Assembly (NCBI RefSeq): GCF_011752995.1
Contig: NZ_VWWL01000021.1
Span: 1 to 64,000, forward strand
Direction: 5' to 3'
DNA length: 64,000 nucleotides
Source of the DNA: Burkholderia sp. Ax-1724
GTDB lineage: Bacteria; Pseudomonadota; Gammaproteobacteria; Burkholderiales; Burkholderiaceae
Below, in pieces: positions 26,797 through 35,474 of this stretch; the first letter of the stretch is position 1; each line of letters begins with the position of its first letter. The position numbers were made by a program, and so were the translations under genes. A model generated the notes under the pieces. That model worked only from the letters and a program-made list of their open reading frames with translations, was not told the origin of the DNA and made no database searches.

Positions 26797-27654
26797 TCAC
26801 GCAACGTTGCATCCCCCACCTGGAATCGCAACACGCAATGTATATATCGCGGCCAGCCGCTTTCGGCTCATCAGATCTTCCGGCGGACCGTCGAACGTGC
26901 AACAAAACAGCGTCCGCCCGTCATGGCCGCCGAGTTGGCAAGCCACGGCGCGCCGGTCTCCCAGCGAAATCCTGTCCGTGACGACACCGCCGTCCAGAAC
27001 ACGGAGCACCTCCCCGGTATTGAAGCACGGCACCCATACGCCGCCTTCGCGATCGACGCAGATGCCATCGGGTTGATGCTCATTCAGGTCCGCATAGATG
27101 CGGCGCCCCGAAAGATTGCCCTTGTCATCCCGCTCGAAGCTGGTGAGGCGATTCGACCATGACTCCGCAACCACGAGTGTCCGCCCACCGTCCTTCAGTA
27201 CCACGCCGTTAGGAAAATCCAATCCGCTTGCGGCGACGCGCGCCGAGCCGTCCGGTTCCACGACGTAGAGATCGGCAGGCGCTTTGCCGGCACCGCCAAA
27301 GAGATCGTAGCCAAAGTTTCCGACATAGACTCGCCCCTGCCCGTCTACGACCAGATCGTTCAGATCGGCGGGCGCGAGTGCGGACAAATCGGCGTGCAGC
27401 ACCAGCTTGCCGTCGACGATACGCATCAGTTTCCGGTCGACCATCGACACGACGACCGGCGTGCCGTCCGGCAGAAAGCCGAGCCCCGACGGGCGATGCG
27501 GAACCTCGCAGACGACCTCGCGATCGCCCTCAACGGTAACGCGATAAAGCTTCATGTCCGCGATATCGGAAACCCAGAGATGGCCGCCGTACCAGCGTGG
27601 ACCTTCGAGGAAGGCAAAATGGTCGGCGAGTAATTGAGCCGGTTCGGTTCTCAT
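26797..27654 (-). CDS. SMP-30/gluconolactonase-family protein
   Basis: A 285-residue six-bladed beta-propeller of the SMP-30/regucalcin/gluconolactonase type, usually a divalent-metal-dependent lactone hydrolase. Metal-site landmarks: FLEGPRWYGGHLWVSDI (Glu), ALAPADLNDLVVDGQGRVYVGNF (Asn), DFPNGVVL and QPDGICVDREGGVWVPCF (Asp). It is the last gene of a same-strand run with the isocitrate-lyase-family and LeuCD-type genes, so it may open a lactone formed in, or feeding, that pathway. Confidence 0.85.
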   Translation of the reverse strand: MRTEPAQLLADHFAFLEGPRWYGGHLWVSDIADMKLYRVTVEGDREVVCEVPHRPSGLGFLPDGTPVVVSMVDRKLMRIVDGKLVLHADLSALAPADLNDLVVDGQGRVYVGNFGYDLFGGAGKAPADLYVVEPDGSARVAASGLDFPNGVVLKDGGRTLVVAESWSNRLTSFERDDKGNLSGRRIYADLNEHQPDGICVDREGGVWVPCFNTGEVLRVLDGGVVTDRISLGDRRAVACQLGGHDGRTLFCCTFDGPPEDLMSRKRLAAIYTLRVAIPGGGCNVA

Positions 27655-27789
27655 TCGTATGACATCCTGATCATTGGATTGCGCAACCTCCGCGCTGGCC
27701 AGATGGCTTTCGCGGTTATCCGGCGCTGAGGTCGGCCAGGGAGAAGCCGGATCGCGCGCGGCATACGCGCGATCCGGTGAGCGGGCGGA

Positions 27790-28659
27790 TCAGATATAGC
27801 GATTCGCCCGCTCCGTAAACGCGCCGTAGCCGAGACGTGCTTCGAACACATCGGCAGGTTCGATATAAGCGTCGGTGCGGCTCGTATCCGACGAGCTTCG
27901 ATAGGTTGCCAGCGCCGCCCCCAGCGATTTCGCCACGGCTTGCAGGCAGAATCCGTAATCGAGGACGATATCCGCGGCGCCGTCCCATTGGCTGCGATCG
28001 GTCACCGAGGGATGACCGATGGTGACGTATTTCGCGGGCACCATCCTGCGAATTCGCCGCAACGTTTCCGGCGTCGCGCCATTGGCGAAAATGTACTCGA
28101 TGCCGATCTCCGCGAAGGCCCTGATACGGCGAATCGCTTCGTTCTCGTCTTGCAGCGCCCACATCGCATCGGTTCTTGCCATGATGATGAAGTCCGCGGA
28201 ACTGCGCGCGTCGAGCGCCGCGCGCAGTCGCGCGAGCATCTGCTCGAGCGGAATCAGACGTTGCGGCAAATGGGTGTGTTTGCCGCCGGCGTGGTCTTCG
28301 ATATGAATGGCCGCGACACCAGCCTGCTCGAATTCGCGTACCGTGCGCCAGATATTGCCGGGCTCGAAGAAACCGCCTTCGGCGTCGGCGATCACCGGCA
28401 CCGAAACCGCCGAGACGACTTTTCGCGCATGGTCGACGAGCTGGTCCAGCGTCAGGCTGCCGACGTCGGGCATGCCGTAGGCGGCGGCCGCAGTCGCATA
28501 GCTGCCGACATAGACGGCGCCAAATCCCGCGCTCTCGACGAGCTTCGCGCTAAACGCGTCGTACGCACCGGGAATGACGAGGGCACGGGTTTCGTTCGCC
28601 GCGCCTCTGAGGACAGCCGATACTTCACCGGATTGTCGAATGGGTAGGAGTGTTGTCAT
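27790..28659 (-). CDS. Isocitrate lyase / PEP mutase family enzyme
   Basis: A 289-residue TIM-barrel protein. Family motifs are ALVIPGAYDAFSAKLVE, VYVGSYATAAAAYGMPDVG, PVIADAEGGF (Mg-binding Asp), IEDHAGGKHTH (replacing the KKCGH loop of isocitrate lyase) and FIIMARTDA. Members cleave or make C-C or C-P bonds next to carboxylates: methylisocitrate lyase, dimethylmalate lyase, oxaloacetate decarboxylase, PEP mutase. The upstream LeuC/LeuD-type pair suggests a lyase acting on an alkylated malate. A GTG at 28677 overlapping the previous stop is an alternative start. Confidence 0.85.
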   Translation of the reverse strand: MTTLLPIRQSGEVSAVLRGAANETRALVIPGAYDAFSAKLVESAGFGAVYVGSYATAAAAYGMPDVGSLTLDQLVDHARKVVSAVSVPVIADAEGGFFEPGNIWRTVREFEQAGVAAIHIEDHAGGKHTHLPQRLIPLEQMLARLRAALDARSSADFIIMARTDAMWALQDENEAIRRIRAFAEIGIEYIFANGATPETLRRIRRMVPAKYVTIGHPSVTDRSQWDGAADIVLDYGFCLQAVAKSLGAALATYRSSSDTSRTDAYIEPADVFEARLGYGAFTERANRYI

Positions 28660-28673
28660 TGCTTGAGCGCCTA

Positions 28674-29189
28674 TCACGGGCGGCTGGAAGATAAAGACTG
28701 GAGATATTTGACAAGACCGCCCTCGCCGATGATCTGAAGCTCGGAAGCGCCGAACGGTTCAAACGGCAGCGAGCGCTCCGAGGTTCTGTTTCTGACGATG
28801 TTTTCGCTCCAGACCACTTCGAGCTGATCCCACCGCTGCGCGAATTCGAGAATGCCTGGGCAGGTAATCTGCGGAAATCCTTCCGCCATTTCGCCCCACC
28901 AGTAGCCCGGCGAAAACGACTCCGCGATGACGCAGGAAATGCCCAGATCGCGCATTGCGGTCATCGGGGGATAGTGAGGATGACCATAGCCGAAATTGTG
29001 GCCGCCGATCAGGATATCGCCCGGCTGAACGGTCGAGACGAAATCGGGGTCGATCGATTTCATCACGATGCGCCGCAATTCTCCGGCGTCCTGTATGCGG
29101 ATATTCTTGACGCCGACAATCTGGTCGACGTCGTAGTCATCGTCGGGAAACACGAATGCAATACGCCCGCGAAGATTTTTCAGGCTCAT
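28674..29189 (-). CDS. LeuD-type hydro-lyase small subunit
   Basis: A 171-residue swivel-domain subunit of the 3-isopropylmalate dehydratase/homoaconitase family. Visible are the DDYDVDQIVGVKNIR start, GDILIGGHNFGYGHPHYPPMTAMRDLGISCVIAESF (the GxNFGxGSSRE-like loop, altered to GHNFGYGHPHYP) and NGLPQ-equivalent AEGFPQITCPG. It lies 8 bp after the large-subunit gene and overlaps the lyase gene start region. The altered substrate loop argues against leucine biosynthesis. Confidence 0.85.
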   Translation of the reverse strand: MSLKNLRGRIAFVFPDDDYDVDQIVGVKNIRIQDAGELRRIVMKSIDPDFVSTVQPGDILIGGHNFGYGHPHYPPMTAMRDLGISCVIAESFSPGYWWGEMAEGFPQITCPGILEFAQRWDQLEVVWSENIVRNRTSERSLPFEPFGASELQIIGEGGLVKYLQSLSSSRP

Positions 29190-29197
29190 GTTCGTTC

Positions 29198-30454
29198 TCA
29201 CAGGTATTCGCGCGGGTCGGCAATACAGCCTTCGATCGCCGCGGCCGCGACAGCGCCAGCGTTGCAGAGAAAGATTTCCGCGTCGGCGCTGCCCATGCGT
29301 CCCGGAACATTGAGCGTGCCCGTGGAAACGGCGCGTTGTCCCGCGGATAGTGTTCCCATGCGTCCGTAGCAGTAGTCGCAACTGGGCGACGAGACAAAGG
29401 CGCCGGCTTCGACGAGCGCCGCGAGAATCCCTTCGCGCGCGGCATCGAGCATGATCTGCCGGGACGTCGGCACGATGTTGAGGTTGAATCCGTCGGCGAC
29501 TGTCTGGCCACGCAGAACAGCCGCTGCCGCCCTCAGATCCTCCAGGCGTCCCGATGCACACGACCCCAGATATCCGGCCTGCACGGGCAAGCCGATGAAA
29601 TCCCGCAGGTCGCGTGTGTTCGCGGGGCTGGGCGGCACGACGACAATGGGCTCGATCGCACTCAAATCGATTTCGTGAATCGCGGAGTAATGCGCGTCGG
29701 GATCGCTGTAGAGCGGCTCGATGGTCTTCCTTGCCCTCGGCAGGGCAACGCGCAGGCGCTCCTTGTCCGGATTCACGATGGCGGAAATGGCGCCGGTGAA
29801 CATCGCAAGCCCGGTCAGCGTCTGCAACCCCTCGATCGAAAAGGCGTCGAGCCCCGCTCCCGCGAACTCCATGACCTTGAAACGGCAGCCGCCCGAGCCG
29901 ATTTGCCTCACGATGTGATGCAACACGTCTCGCGCCATCACGCCCGCATTGAGCTTGCCTTTCAGGTCGATGCGAACGGTATGCGGCACACGCAGCGCAA
30001 TGCGCTCGCGCGAATAGGCTTCGAGCATGTTCCGGTGAATGCCGAGCGCGAGGGTCCCGAACGTCCCCAACTGGCTGATATGCGGATCGAAATGGACGAC
30101 CAGCGCGCCGGGAACGGCATAACCCTCCTCGGCGGCAACCTGGTGCCCGATGCCCTTTCGCTCGAAAAGCGCAACACGGTTCTCCGATGCCCACTGCCGG
30201 GTCTCGCCATGAAAGACCTCTTCGTCGGCCGAGATCGCGGGAACCATGTGATCGATGAAAAGCCCGAACCGGTCGGGCTCGGCGATCCGCTCGATGCCGA
30301 GGTCTTTCTTCAACTGGCTGAAGTACACATTCGTGTAGCCGGGGAAGTCGTATGCCAGCACGAAGTCCGGCTTGACCATCACTTCATCGCCCGGCGCAAC
30401 CGAATCCAGGCCCGCTGCACGGGCCATGATTTTTTCGGTGATTGTGGAACCCAT
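29198..30454 (-). CDS. LeuC/homoaconitase-type hydro-lyase large subunit
   Basis: A 418-residue [4Fe-4S] aconitase-family subunit. Cluster cysteines are in LGSCASGRLEDLRAAA and SSPSCDYCYGRMG (C-x2-C). SAGQRAVSTGTLNVPGRMGS and AAAAIEGCIADP are also family segments. The substrate-facing N-terminus (PDFVLAYDFPGYTNVYF) differs from leucine-pathway LeuC, which fits a catabolic hydro-lyase such as dimethylmaleate hydratase. ATG 30454 follows an AGAGGAAAG ribosome site. First gene of a run with the small subunit, a lyase and an SMP-30 lactonase-like gene. Confidence 0.85.
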   Translation of the reverse strand: MGSTITEKIMARAAGLDSVAPGDEVMVKPDFVLAYDFPGYTNVYFSQLKKDLGIERIAEPDRFGLFIDHMVPAISADEEVFHGETRQWASENRVALFERKGIGHQVAAEEGYAVPGALVVHFDPHISQLGTFGTLALGIHRNMLEAYSRERIALRVPHTVRIDLKGKLNAGVMARDVLHHIVRQIGSGGCRFKVMEFAGAGLDAFSIEGLQTLTGLAMFTGAISAIVNPDKERLRVALPRARKTIEPLYSDPDAHYSAIHEIDLSAIEPIVVVPPSPANTRDLRDFIGLPVQAGYLGSCASGRLEDLRAAAAVLRGQTVADGFNLNIVPTSRQIMLDAAREGILAALVEAGAFVSSPSCDYCYGRMGTLSAGQRAVSTGTLNVPGRMGSADAEIFLCNAGAVAAAAIEGCIADPREYL

Positions 30455-30810
30455 GGTCTTTCCTCTGAATAACTGCATTCGCTCGTTATGCGAATATCAG
30501 TGCGCAGATTATGTGGACCAATCACCTGGGGTTGAAGCGCAAAATATGAATTGCAGCTAGCAGCGTTTTAACTGGATCGAGTGAGATCCCCGCTGTTCAG
30601 GCCTTTCATGGAGTACGGCCCCGATTAACACTAAAACGGACAAGGTGTTTTTCCACCGAGCCCGTTTACCGATTCAAGCGTCCCGGCCGATGTTGCCGGC
30701 CGTGTTCGCGCTTCGTTTAGCCGTGATTCATTGAGGCAGGACGCCAGAACATGGCGTCATGCCTCGATATCGAGGTCGTGTGAGCCACGCCTCGCCCCTA
30801 CTACCGTACG
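30455..30810. other. 356-bp intergenic region
   Basis: Separates the cytochrome-like gene from the hydro-lyase genes, both on the minus strand. It must hold the hydro-lyase promoter. The end nearest the cytochrome gene holds a strong hairpin (30733-30765). No gene was found. Confidence 0.6.
30733..30765 (-). terminator. Hairpin after the cytochrome-like gene
   Basis: GAGGCA-G-GACGCCA (30733-30746) pairs with TGGCGTC-A-TGCCTC (30752-30765): 13 bp with one mismatch and a 5-nt loop, 45 nt after the stop codon of the cytochrome-like gene. No T run follows. It overlaps the 14-bp palindrome CCTCGATATCGAGG (30762-30775), so two folds compete. Confidence 0.45.
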
Positions 30811-31845
30811 TTAGATCCTGACACCGCACATGCCGGCGATAATGGCTGCCGCAATAACGGCACTCACGGCCACACCGGCAAACCAGGCCCGGTTTACGAT
30901 GCGTCGGTCCATGCCATGGGCATTGAGTACGACTCTGAAACCTGCAACGAGGTGGCCCAATACGAAGAACACGCCGAGTGCATAGTGCGGCAGCAGGCGA
31001 ATGTTCCATGGGTCATGAATAAGACCCGTCGGCGCGCCGGTCGCGAAGTTCCAGTCGGTCGGAATGTGCAGATACCAACGCGCGTAGATGAAAACCGAGT
31101 TCATATGCCCCAGGATGAACAGGGAAAGATACGCACCTGAGGCGATCTGGAAAGTACGGAAGAAATCATGCCGTGTTTCGCTCCAGCGCCAGCTCAGATA
31201 GAGACCACTGACGATCTGGAACAGGAAGGCGGCAACCAGCACCGGCTCGACGAATCTGTCCCGATAGACAGACCGGCCGACATCCATGACCGCGGCATGC
31301 GCGCTCGGGCCGATCAACCCTGTCAGATGATTCCCCAGGTGGAAAAGCACATAAAAGCAGAGGATCACAGCGCTTACGCCGTGAGCGACCCGCCACTTTC
31401 CAAGACCCGGCGCCACGGTGCGGCGCGTTTCGTCGCCGGTATGACGGAGCGCGCCCACCACAGCTGCGATCCAGATGACACACCAGACCCAGGGATCCGG
31501 AATGGGACTGCTTAGCAAAGTCTGCACGACGCCGAGAAAGACATACAAGGTCGGTGCGACTACGCTGAAGTAGGCAAGACGACGAAAACCGGTATGAATG
31601 TGCGGCCGGCATGCGACTGCAATCCCGAGCATGGGCGCGGCAAAGGAGAACACCAGCACGAACGCCGCAGCGGCGATATCGACGACGGTCGGCGTCGTCC
31701 CGGGAGACCCGACCAGTACATGAAAAAGCATCAGCAGGAAGGGATAGGCTGCCGCGGCCAATGGCGCGATGAATACGGCCGGGTCGATGCTTTGCACCGC
31801 CAGGCGCCCAGCGCTCTCTATTGCATTCTCTTCTCTGACGAGCAT
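30811..31845 (-). CDS. Multi-pass membrane protein, cytochrome b-like (SdhC/FrdC-like)
   Basis: About 344 residues with roughly eight hydrophobic membrane segments. Histidines inside or next to them (FHLGNHLTG, LFILGHMNSVFIYARWY, HYALGVFFVLGHLVAGFRV) resemble haem-b ligands of succinate dehydrogenase/fumarate reductase anchor subunits. No flavoprotein or Fe-S partner lies beside it. ATG 31845 has an AGGA ribosome site; an in-frame ATG at 31875 is possible. It follows azoR closely on the same strand, suggesting an electron-transfer link with that flavoenzyme. The family assignment is moderate. Confidence 0.6.
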   Translation of the reverse strand: MLVREENAIESAGRLAVQSIDPAVFIAPLAAAAYPFLLMLFHVLVGSPGTTPTVVDIAAAAFVLVFSFAAPMLGIAVACRPHIHTGFRRLAYFSVVAPTLYVFLGVVQTLLSSPIPDPWVWCVIWIAAVVGALRHTGDETRRTVAPGLGKWRVAHGVSAVILCFYVLFHLGNHLTGLIGPSAHAAVMDVGRSVYRDRFVEPVLVAAFLFQIVSGLYLSWRWSETRHDFFRTFQIASGAYLSLFILGHMNSVFIYARWYLHIPTDWNFATGAPTGLIHDPWNIRLLPHYALGVFFVLGHLVAGFRVVLNAHGMDRRIVNRAWFAGVAVSAVIAAAIIAGMCGVRI

Positions 31846-31887
31846 GGTGTCATCCTGGAGTGAACGTTGTTTCATGAGTTAAAGCCA

Positions 31888-32538
31888 TCAGCCCGGTTGG
31901 CCGTCGCGCCGTTCCAGCCGCACGGCGCCGATTCCTGCCGTATCCATGGTGGCGATCAGGGCATCACGCTCCGCGGCCAGTTGATCGTTGTCGAGAAACG
32001 CGGTGGCCTGCAAGGCGAAAAACTGCAGGGAGTTCAATCCCACACAGCCGAATGCAGCCGTCAGATAAGGCGTCAGAAAGTCCGGCTGTTTCGCGCGAGC
32101 GCCCGTGAAAACTCCGCCGGAAGCAATGCCGATATAAACCGGCTTGTCCTGCAGCAGACCGATCTTTTCCCCTGTCGGCGCGACGCCGATCGTGCGGCCC
32201 ATCCGGAGAATCTGATCGATCCAGGCCTTGAGTACGGAAGGCACCGTGAAATTGTTCATCGGCGTACCCACGACCAGAATATCCGCAGCCTCGATCTCTC
32301 CGATCAACTGCTCCGACAGATGCGTGGCCGCATCCGCCTGCGCGGAAGCCAATGCTCCCGGCGAAGACAGCACCGTGGCATAGCCGGCCTCCGTATGAGG
32401 GATGGGATGGCGGCCCAGATCGCGGCGCACGACGGACACGGCGGAATCCACGGAGAGAAGTCGCGCGACGATGGCAGCCGAAAGTTTCCGGCTATGCGAG
32501 TCTTCCCTCGGGCTGCAATCGATGTGCAGGATTTTCAT
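31888..32538 (-). CDS. azoR: FMN-dependent NADH-azoreductase (AzoR family)
   Basis: A 216-residue flavodoxin-fold NAD(P)H:quinone/azo reductase. Landmarks: MKILHIDCSPREDSHSRKLS (FMN phosphate loop), ILVVGTPMNNFTVPSVLKAWIDQILRMG (MYNF-type motif, here PMNNF) and VYIGIASGGVF. Enzymes of this family protect against quinones and azo compounds by two-electron reduction. The start follows a GGAGAG ribosome site. A palindromic operator overlaps its promoter at 32603-32631. Confidence 0.92.
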   Translation of the reverse strand: MKILHIDCSPREDSHSRKLSAAIVARLLSVDSAVSVVRRDLGRHPIPHTEAGYATVLSSPGALASAQADAATHLSEQLIGEIEAADILVVGTPMNNFTVPSVLKAWIDQILRMGRTIGVAPTGEKIGLLQDKPVYIGIASGGVFTGARAKQPDFLTPYLTAAFGCVGLNSLQFFALQATAFLDNDQLAAERDALIATMDTAGIGAVRLERRDGQPG

Positions 32539-32602
32539 GACGCACTCTCCAGTGAATCGATAAACCAAAGTTGATGGGACGCGGAATTTCGCGTACCCAA
32601 TG

Positions 32603-32640
32603 TAACACGGACTATAATTATCCTTGTTACTCTTTGCAAG
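32603..32640 (-). promoter_or_regulatory. azoR promoter with overlapping palindromic operator
   Basis: On the minus strand a -35 box TTGCAA (32635-32640) and -10 box TATAGT (32612-32617) are 17 bp apart. Overlapping them is a dyad GTAACACGGA (32603-32612) / TCCTTGTTAC (32622-32631), 9 of 10 positions matched, with a 9-bp spacer. This geometry fits repression by an HxlR- or TetR-type sensor. No such regulator gene is next to it. Confidence 0.75.
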
Positions 32641-32679
32641 TGCTTCTAGCGGAGCAGTGCATGCCCTTACCCCTGCGAA

Positions 32680-34035
32680 CTACAGGTCGAGTACGAGCGT
32701 CCCCGATTTGCAGCCCGACACGCAGACTGTCATCACGGCATGGCTCGCGCGTTCAGCAGACGTCAGCACCGAATCGCGATGATCGGGCTCTCCTTCGAGC
32801 ACGCGCGTCTTGCATGCGCCGCAAAGCCCTTGCGTGCAGCCATGCGCGACCTCGATGCCCTCGTCGAGCAGTGTCTGCAATAGCGACTTCGCGGGCGTCA
32901 CCGCGAGCTTGCGCCCGGTGCGCCGCAGTTCGACTTCATAGCTCGACTGCTGCGTGGCCGGCAGATCGCGTGCAACAAAGCGCTCCACATGCGCATGCTC
33001 CCGCCCCAGTTCGGCACAGAGCCGCTCGAAGTCGTCGAGCATCGACGCCGGACCGCATGCATAGAAATGCGCATCCGCCGGACGGCTTGCCAGAAAGTGC
33101 CGCAGATCCACCCGATCCCCGTGCTCGTCATTGAAATGCCACGTCACCGGCAAACCGAATGCTTCGATCTGCTTGACGAATGCCGCATCGCTACGCGAAC
33201 GCGCGCAATACAGCAGTTCGACCGGGCGCCCCAAGGCCATCAGGCGACGGACCATGCCGAGAATCGGCGTAATGCCGATACCGCCTGCGATCAGCACGCT
33301 ATGCGCGGCGTCTTCGTGCAACGGAAAGTTATTGCGCGGCTTCGAAATTTCGATGGTCGAGCCCACGCGCAGGCCGTCGTGGATGTAGCGCGAGCCGCCC
33401 CGGCTCTCCGGCACGCGATAAACGCCCACCACGTAGCGCCCCGTCTCGCCCGGCGCATTGCAAAGCGAATAGCTGCGTACCATGCCGTCGGGCAAATGCA
33501 GATCGATATGCGAACCCGCGTCGAACGGCGGAAACGCCTCGTTTGCCTGCGGCGTCAATTCGATACTGACGATGCCCCTGGCCTCGCGATGGATCGCGCA
33601 CACCGTCGCATTGAGCCGATCGCTTGCCACCGGCTTGCGCACGCGCGGCGGATGGTAGACGACCAGCATCTCGAGCGCGTCTTCACCGAGATTGCGGAAC
33701 GAATGCGGCACGCCGGCCGAAATCGGGCTGACCGATCCGGCCTTCACGTCCTTGACTTCGTCGCCGACCGTCACCTCGCCGCGGCCGGACAGCACGTAGA
33801 ACAGATGCGCGTGCGGCTCGACGTGCGTGGGCGAAGAACCGCCCGGTCCGACCGATGTTAGTTCGATGCTGTAGGCGTTGCCGGTATAGGCGGCATCGGT
33901 GAGGGTCTTGTAGCCGGACCGGTTGATGAACAGACCAGTCAACGGAACCCATGGCCGGTCATCGACGTGCCATGTTATCGGCCCGCTTTCCGCGGCCACG
34001 GTTGGACTGGGAACTTCGCGCGCGGCGTCGCTCAT
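32680..34035 (-). CDS. Cupin fused to a phthalate-dioxygenase-type reductase
   Basis: A 451-residue fusion. Residues about 15-130 are a cupin (HVEPHAHLFYVLSGRGEVTVGDE, VKAGSVSPISAGVPHSFRNLG), with metal-ligand-like histidines. Residues about 140-345 are an FMN/NAD(P)H oxidoreductase (GSHIDLHLPDGMVRSYSLCNAPGE, VLIAGGIGITPILGM, HFYACGPASMLDDF). Residues about 365-451 are a plant-type [2Fe-2S] ferredoxin (CTQGLCGACKTRVLEGEPDHRD...C). The reductase part normally feeds electrons to a Rieske oxygenase, but none is visible here; the cupin could be a partner dioxygenase or a sensor. Divergent from the citrate-synthase-like gene. Confidence 0.9.
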   Translation of the reverse strand: MSDAAREVPSPTVAAESGPITWHVDDRPWVPLTGLFINRSGYKTLTDAAYTGNAYSIELTSVGPGGSSPTHVEPHAHLFYVLSGRGEVTVGDEVKDVKAGSVSPISAGVPHSFRNLGEDALEMLVVYHPPRVRKPVASDRLNATVCAIHREARGIVSIELTPQANEAFPPFDAGSHIDLHLPDGMVRSYSLCNAPGETGRYVVGVYRVPESRGGSRYIHDGLRVGSTIEISKPRNNFPLHEDAAHSVLIAGGIGITPILGMVRRLMALGRPVELLYCARSRSDAAFVKQIEAFGLPVTWHFNDEHGDRVDLRHFLASRPADAHFYACGPASMLDDFERLCAELGREHAHVERFVARDLPATQQSSYEVELRRTGRKLAVTPAKSLLQTLLDEGIEVAHGCTQGLCGACKTRVLEGEPDHRDSVLTSAERASHAVMTVCVSGCKSGTLVLDL

Positions 34036-34194
34036 TGCGATCTCCTCTTCAATGGGGTTCTTTTCGCTGCGACTCGTCCATTACCGGGCTGCCTTCGCCC
34101 CGCCTGGGTTCGCAGCTATACTCGATCAATCGATCTCGGCAGTGATACTAGGAACTCGCCGAAAGTCGATCAAGATTGATTCTGAAAATCGACC

Positions 34195-35457
34195 ATGAAA
34201 CCGAAGAAGGATTTCCTGACCCGGGAGGAGGCACTCGCGACGCTAGGCGTAAAAACCGCGACGCTCTACACCTATGTGAGCCGTGGCCTGATTCGCAGCA
34301 CCCCCGCGGAAGGCACGAACCGGCATCTCTATGCGCGGGAAGACGTCGAACGCTTCGCGGCACGCGGTCGTGGACGCCTGCCTCGCGCCGTCACGGCCGC
34401 GACGTCGATGCGCTGGGGCGAACCGGTGGTGATGTCGTCCATCACCAGCATCGAGGAGCGCGGCCCCGTTTACCGCAATCGTCCGGCCATCGATCTCGCC
34501 ATGGGCGGGCATGCGTTCGAAGTCGTCGCGCACTTTCTCGTGACCGGCAACTGGCAGGAAGCCGAGGCCGACTGGCCCGCCGTCGATATGCCCGCCGATG
34601 TGGCAACCTTACTGCACGCTCATTCCCGCACGATGACTCCTGCCGACATCGGCCACTTCATGGCGATGCTCGCGATCGCGCTCAGTACGCGGGGACGCGA
34701 CCAGCACGAAATAGCACACGGCGCCGCGATGCCCGCATTGAGGACGATGCTGGAAACCTTCGCGGGATGTTTCGGCTATCTGTCACCGGAAGGCAGCCAT
34801 GCCGCGCGCAATCCGGGCGAGCGTCTCGCCGCGCACGCGCTGCGCGCGAGCGGCGCAGCGCTGACGCCGCAGGCCGTCGCGGCCGTCGACGCCACCCTGG
34901 TCGTACTCGCCGATCACGAACTCGCGCCAGCAACGTTCGCCGCGCGCGTGGCCGCTTCCAGCGACGCGAGCCTCTACAACTGCATCGCCTCGGCAATCGG
35001 TGCGCACGTCGGCTACGCGACGGGTGCGGGAACGGCGCGTGTCGAGACACAACTCTTCGAAACGTGTACCGAAAGCGCGCTGGAGGCGAAGCTCGAACTC
35101 GTGCGCAATCATGGCGTCGCGCTGTTCGGTTTCAATCATCCGCTGTACCCTCACGGGGACCCTCGCGCGGCGCTGATCCTTTCTCTCGCCGCGCGCTGCG
35201 GCGCCGATCGTCCGGACGTCGCGAACATGCTCAGGTTCGTCGAGCGCGTGAGAGCCGAGGCGGACATGACGCCGGGCCTCGCTCTTGCGCTCGTCACGCT
35301 CGCCCGCGCGCTGGATATGCCGCGCGGCAGCGCCGCGGCACTCTGGATTCTCGCGCGCACGGCCGGCTGGGGCGCTCATGTGGTCGAGCAACGCGCTCAG
35401 GCCTTCATGCTGCGCCCGCGCGCCAGGTACATTCCGGCCCCGCTCGCGGACGACTGA
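34195..35457 (+). CDS. Citrate synthase-family protein with N-terminal HTH
   Basis: A 420-residue protein. The first about 60 residues are an excisionase/MerR-like helix-turn-helix (LTREEALATLGVKTATLYTYVSRGLI...HLYAREDVERF). The rest is citrate-synthase-like, with LADHELAPATFAARVAASSDASLYN (first catalytic His), GFNHPLYPHGDPRA (second His) and a WGAHVVEQRAQ end. Known members are annotated as citrate synthases, 2-methylcitrate synthases or citryl-CoA-lyase-like; the HTH may make it DNA-binding. Divergent from the cupin-reductase gene; no clear ribosome site precedes the ATG, so translation may be leaderless. Confidence 0.85.
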   Translation: MKPKKDFLTREEALATLGVKTATLYTYVSRGLIRSTPAEGTNRHLYAREDVERFAARGRGRLPRAVTAATSMRWGEPVVMSSITSIEERGPVYRNRPAIDLAMGGHAFEVVAHFLVTGNWQEAEADWPAVDMPADVATLLHAHSRTMTPADIGHFMAMLAIALSTRGRDQHEIAHGAAMPALRTMLETFAGCFGYLSPEGSHAARNPGERLAAHALRASGAALTPQAVAAVDATLVVLADHELAPATFAARVAASSDASLYNCIASAIGAHVGYATGAGTARVETQLFETCTESALEAKLELVRNHGVALFGFNHPLYPHGDPRAALILSLAARCGADRPDVANMLRFVERVRAEADMTPGLALALVTLARALDMPRGSAAALWILARTAGWGAHVVEQRAQAFMLRPRARYIPAPLADD

Positions 35458-35474
35458 AGCGTTCGCCCCCGCTT

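Noticed and set aside
29190..30194. Upstream extension of the LeuD-type frame
   Set aside because: It overlaps the LeuC-type gene in another frame and has no family features; the ATG at 29189 gives a normal LeuD-length protein.
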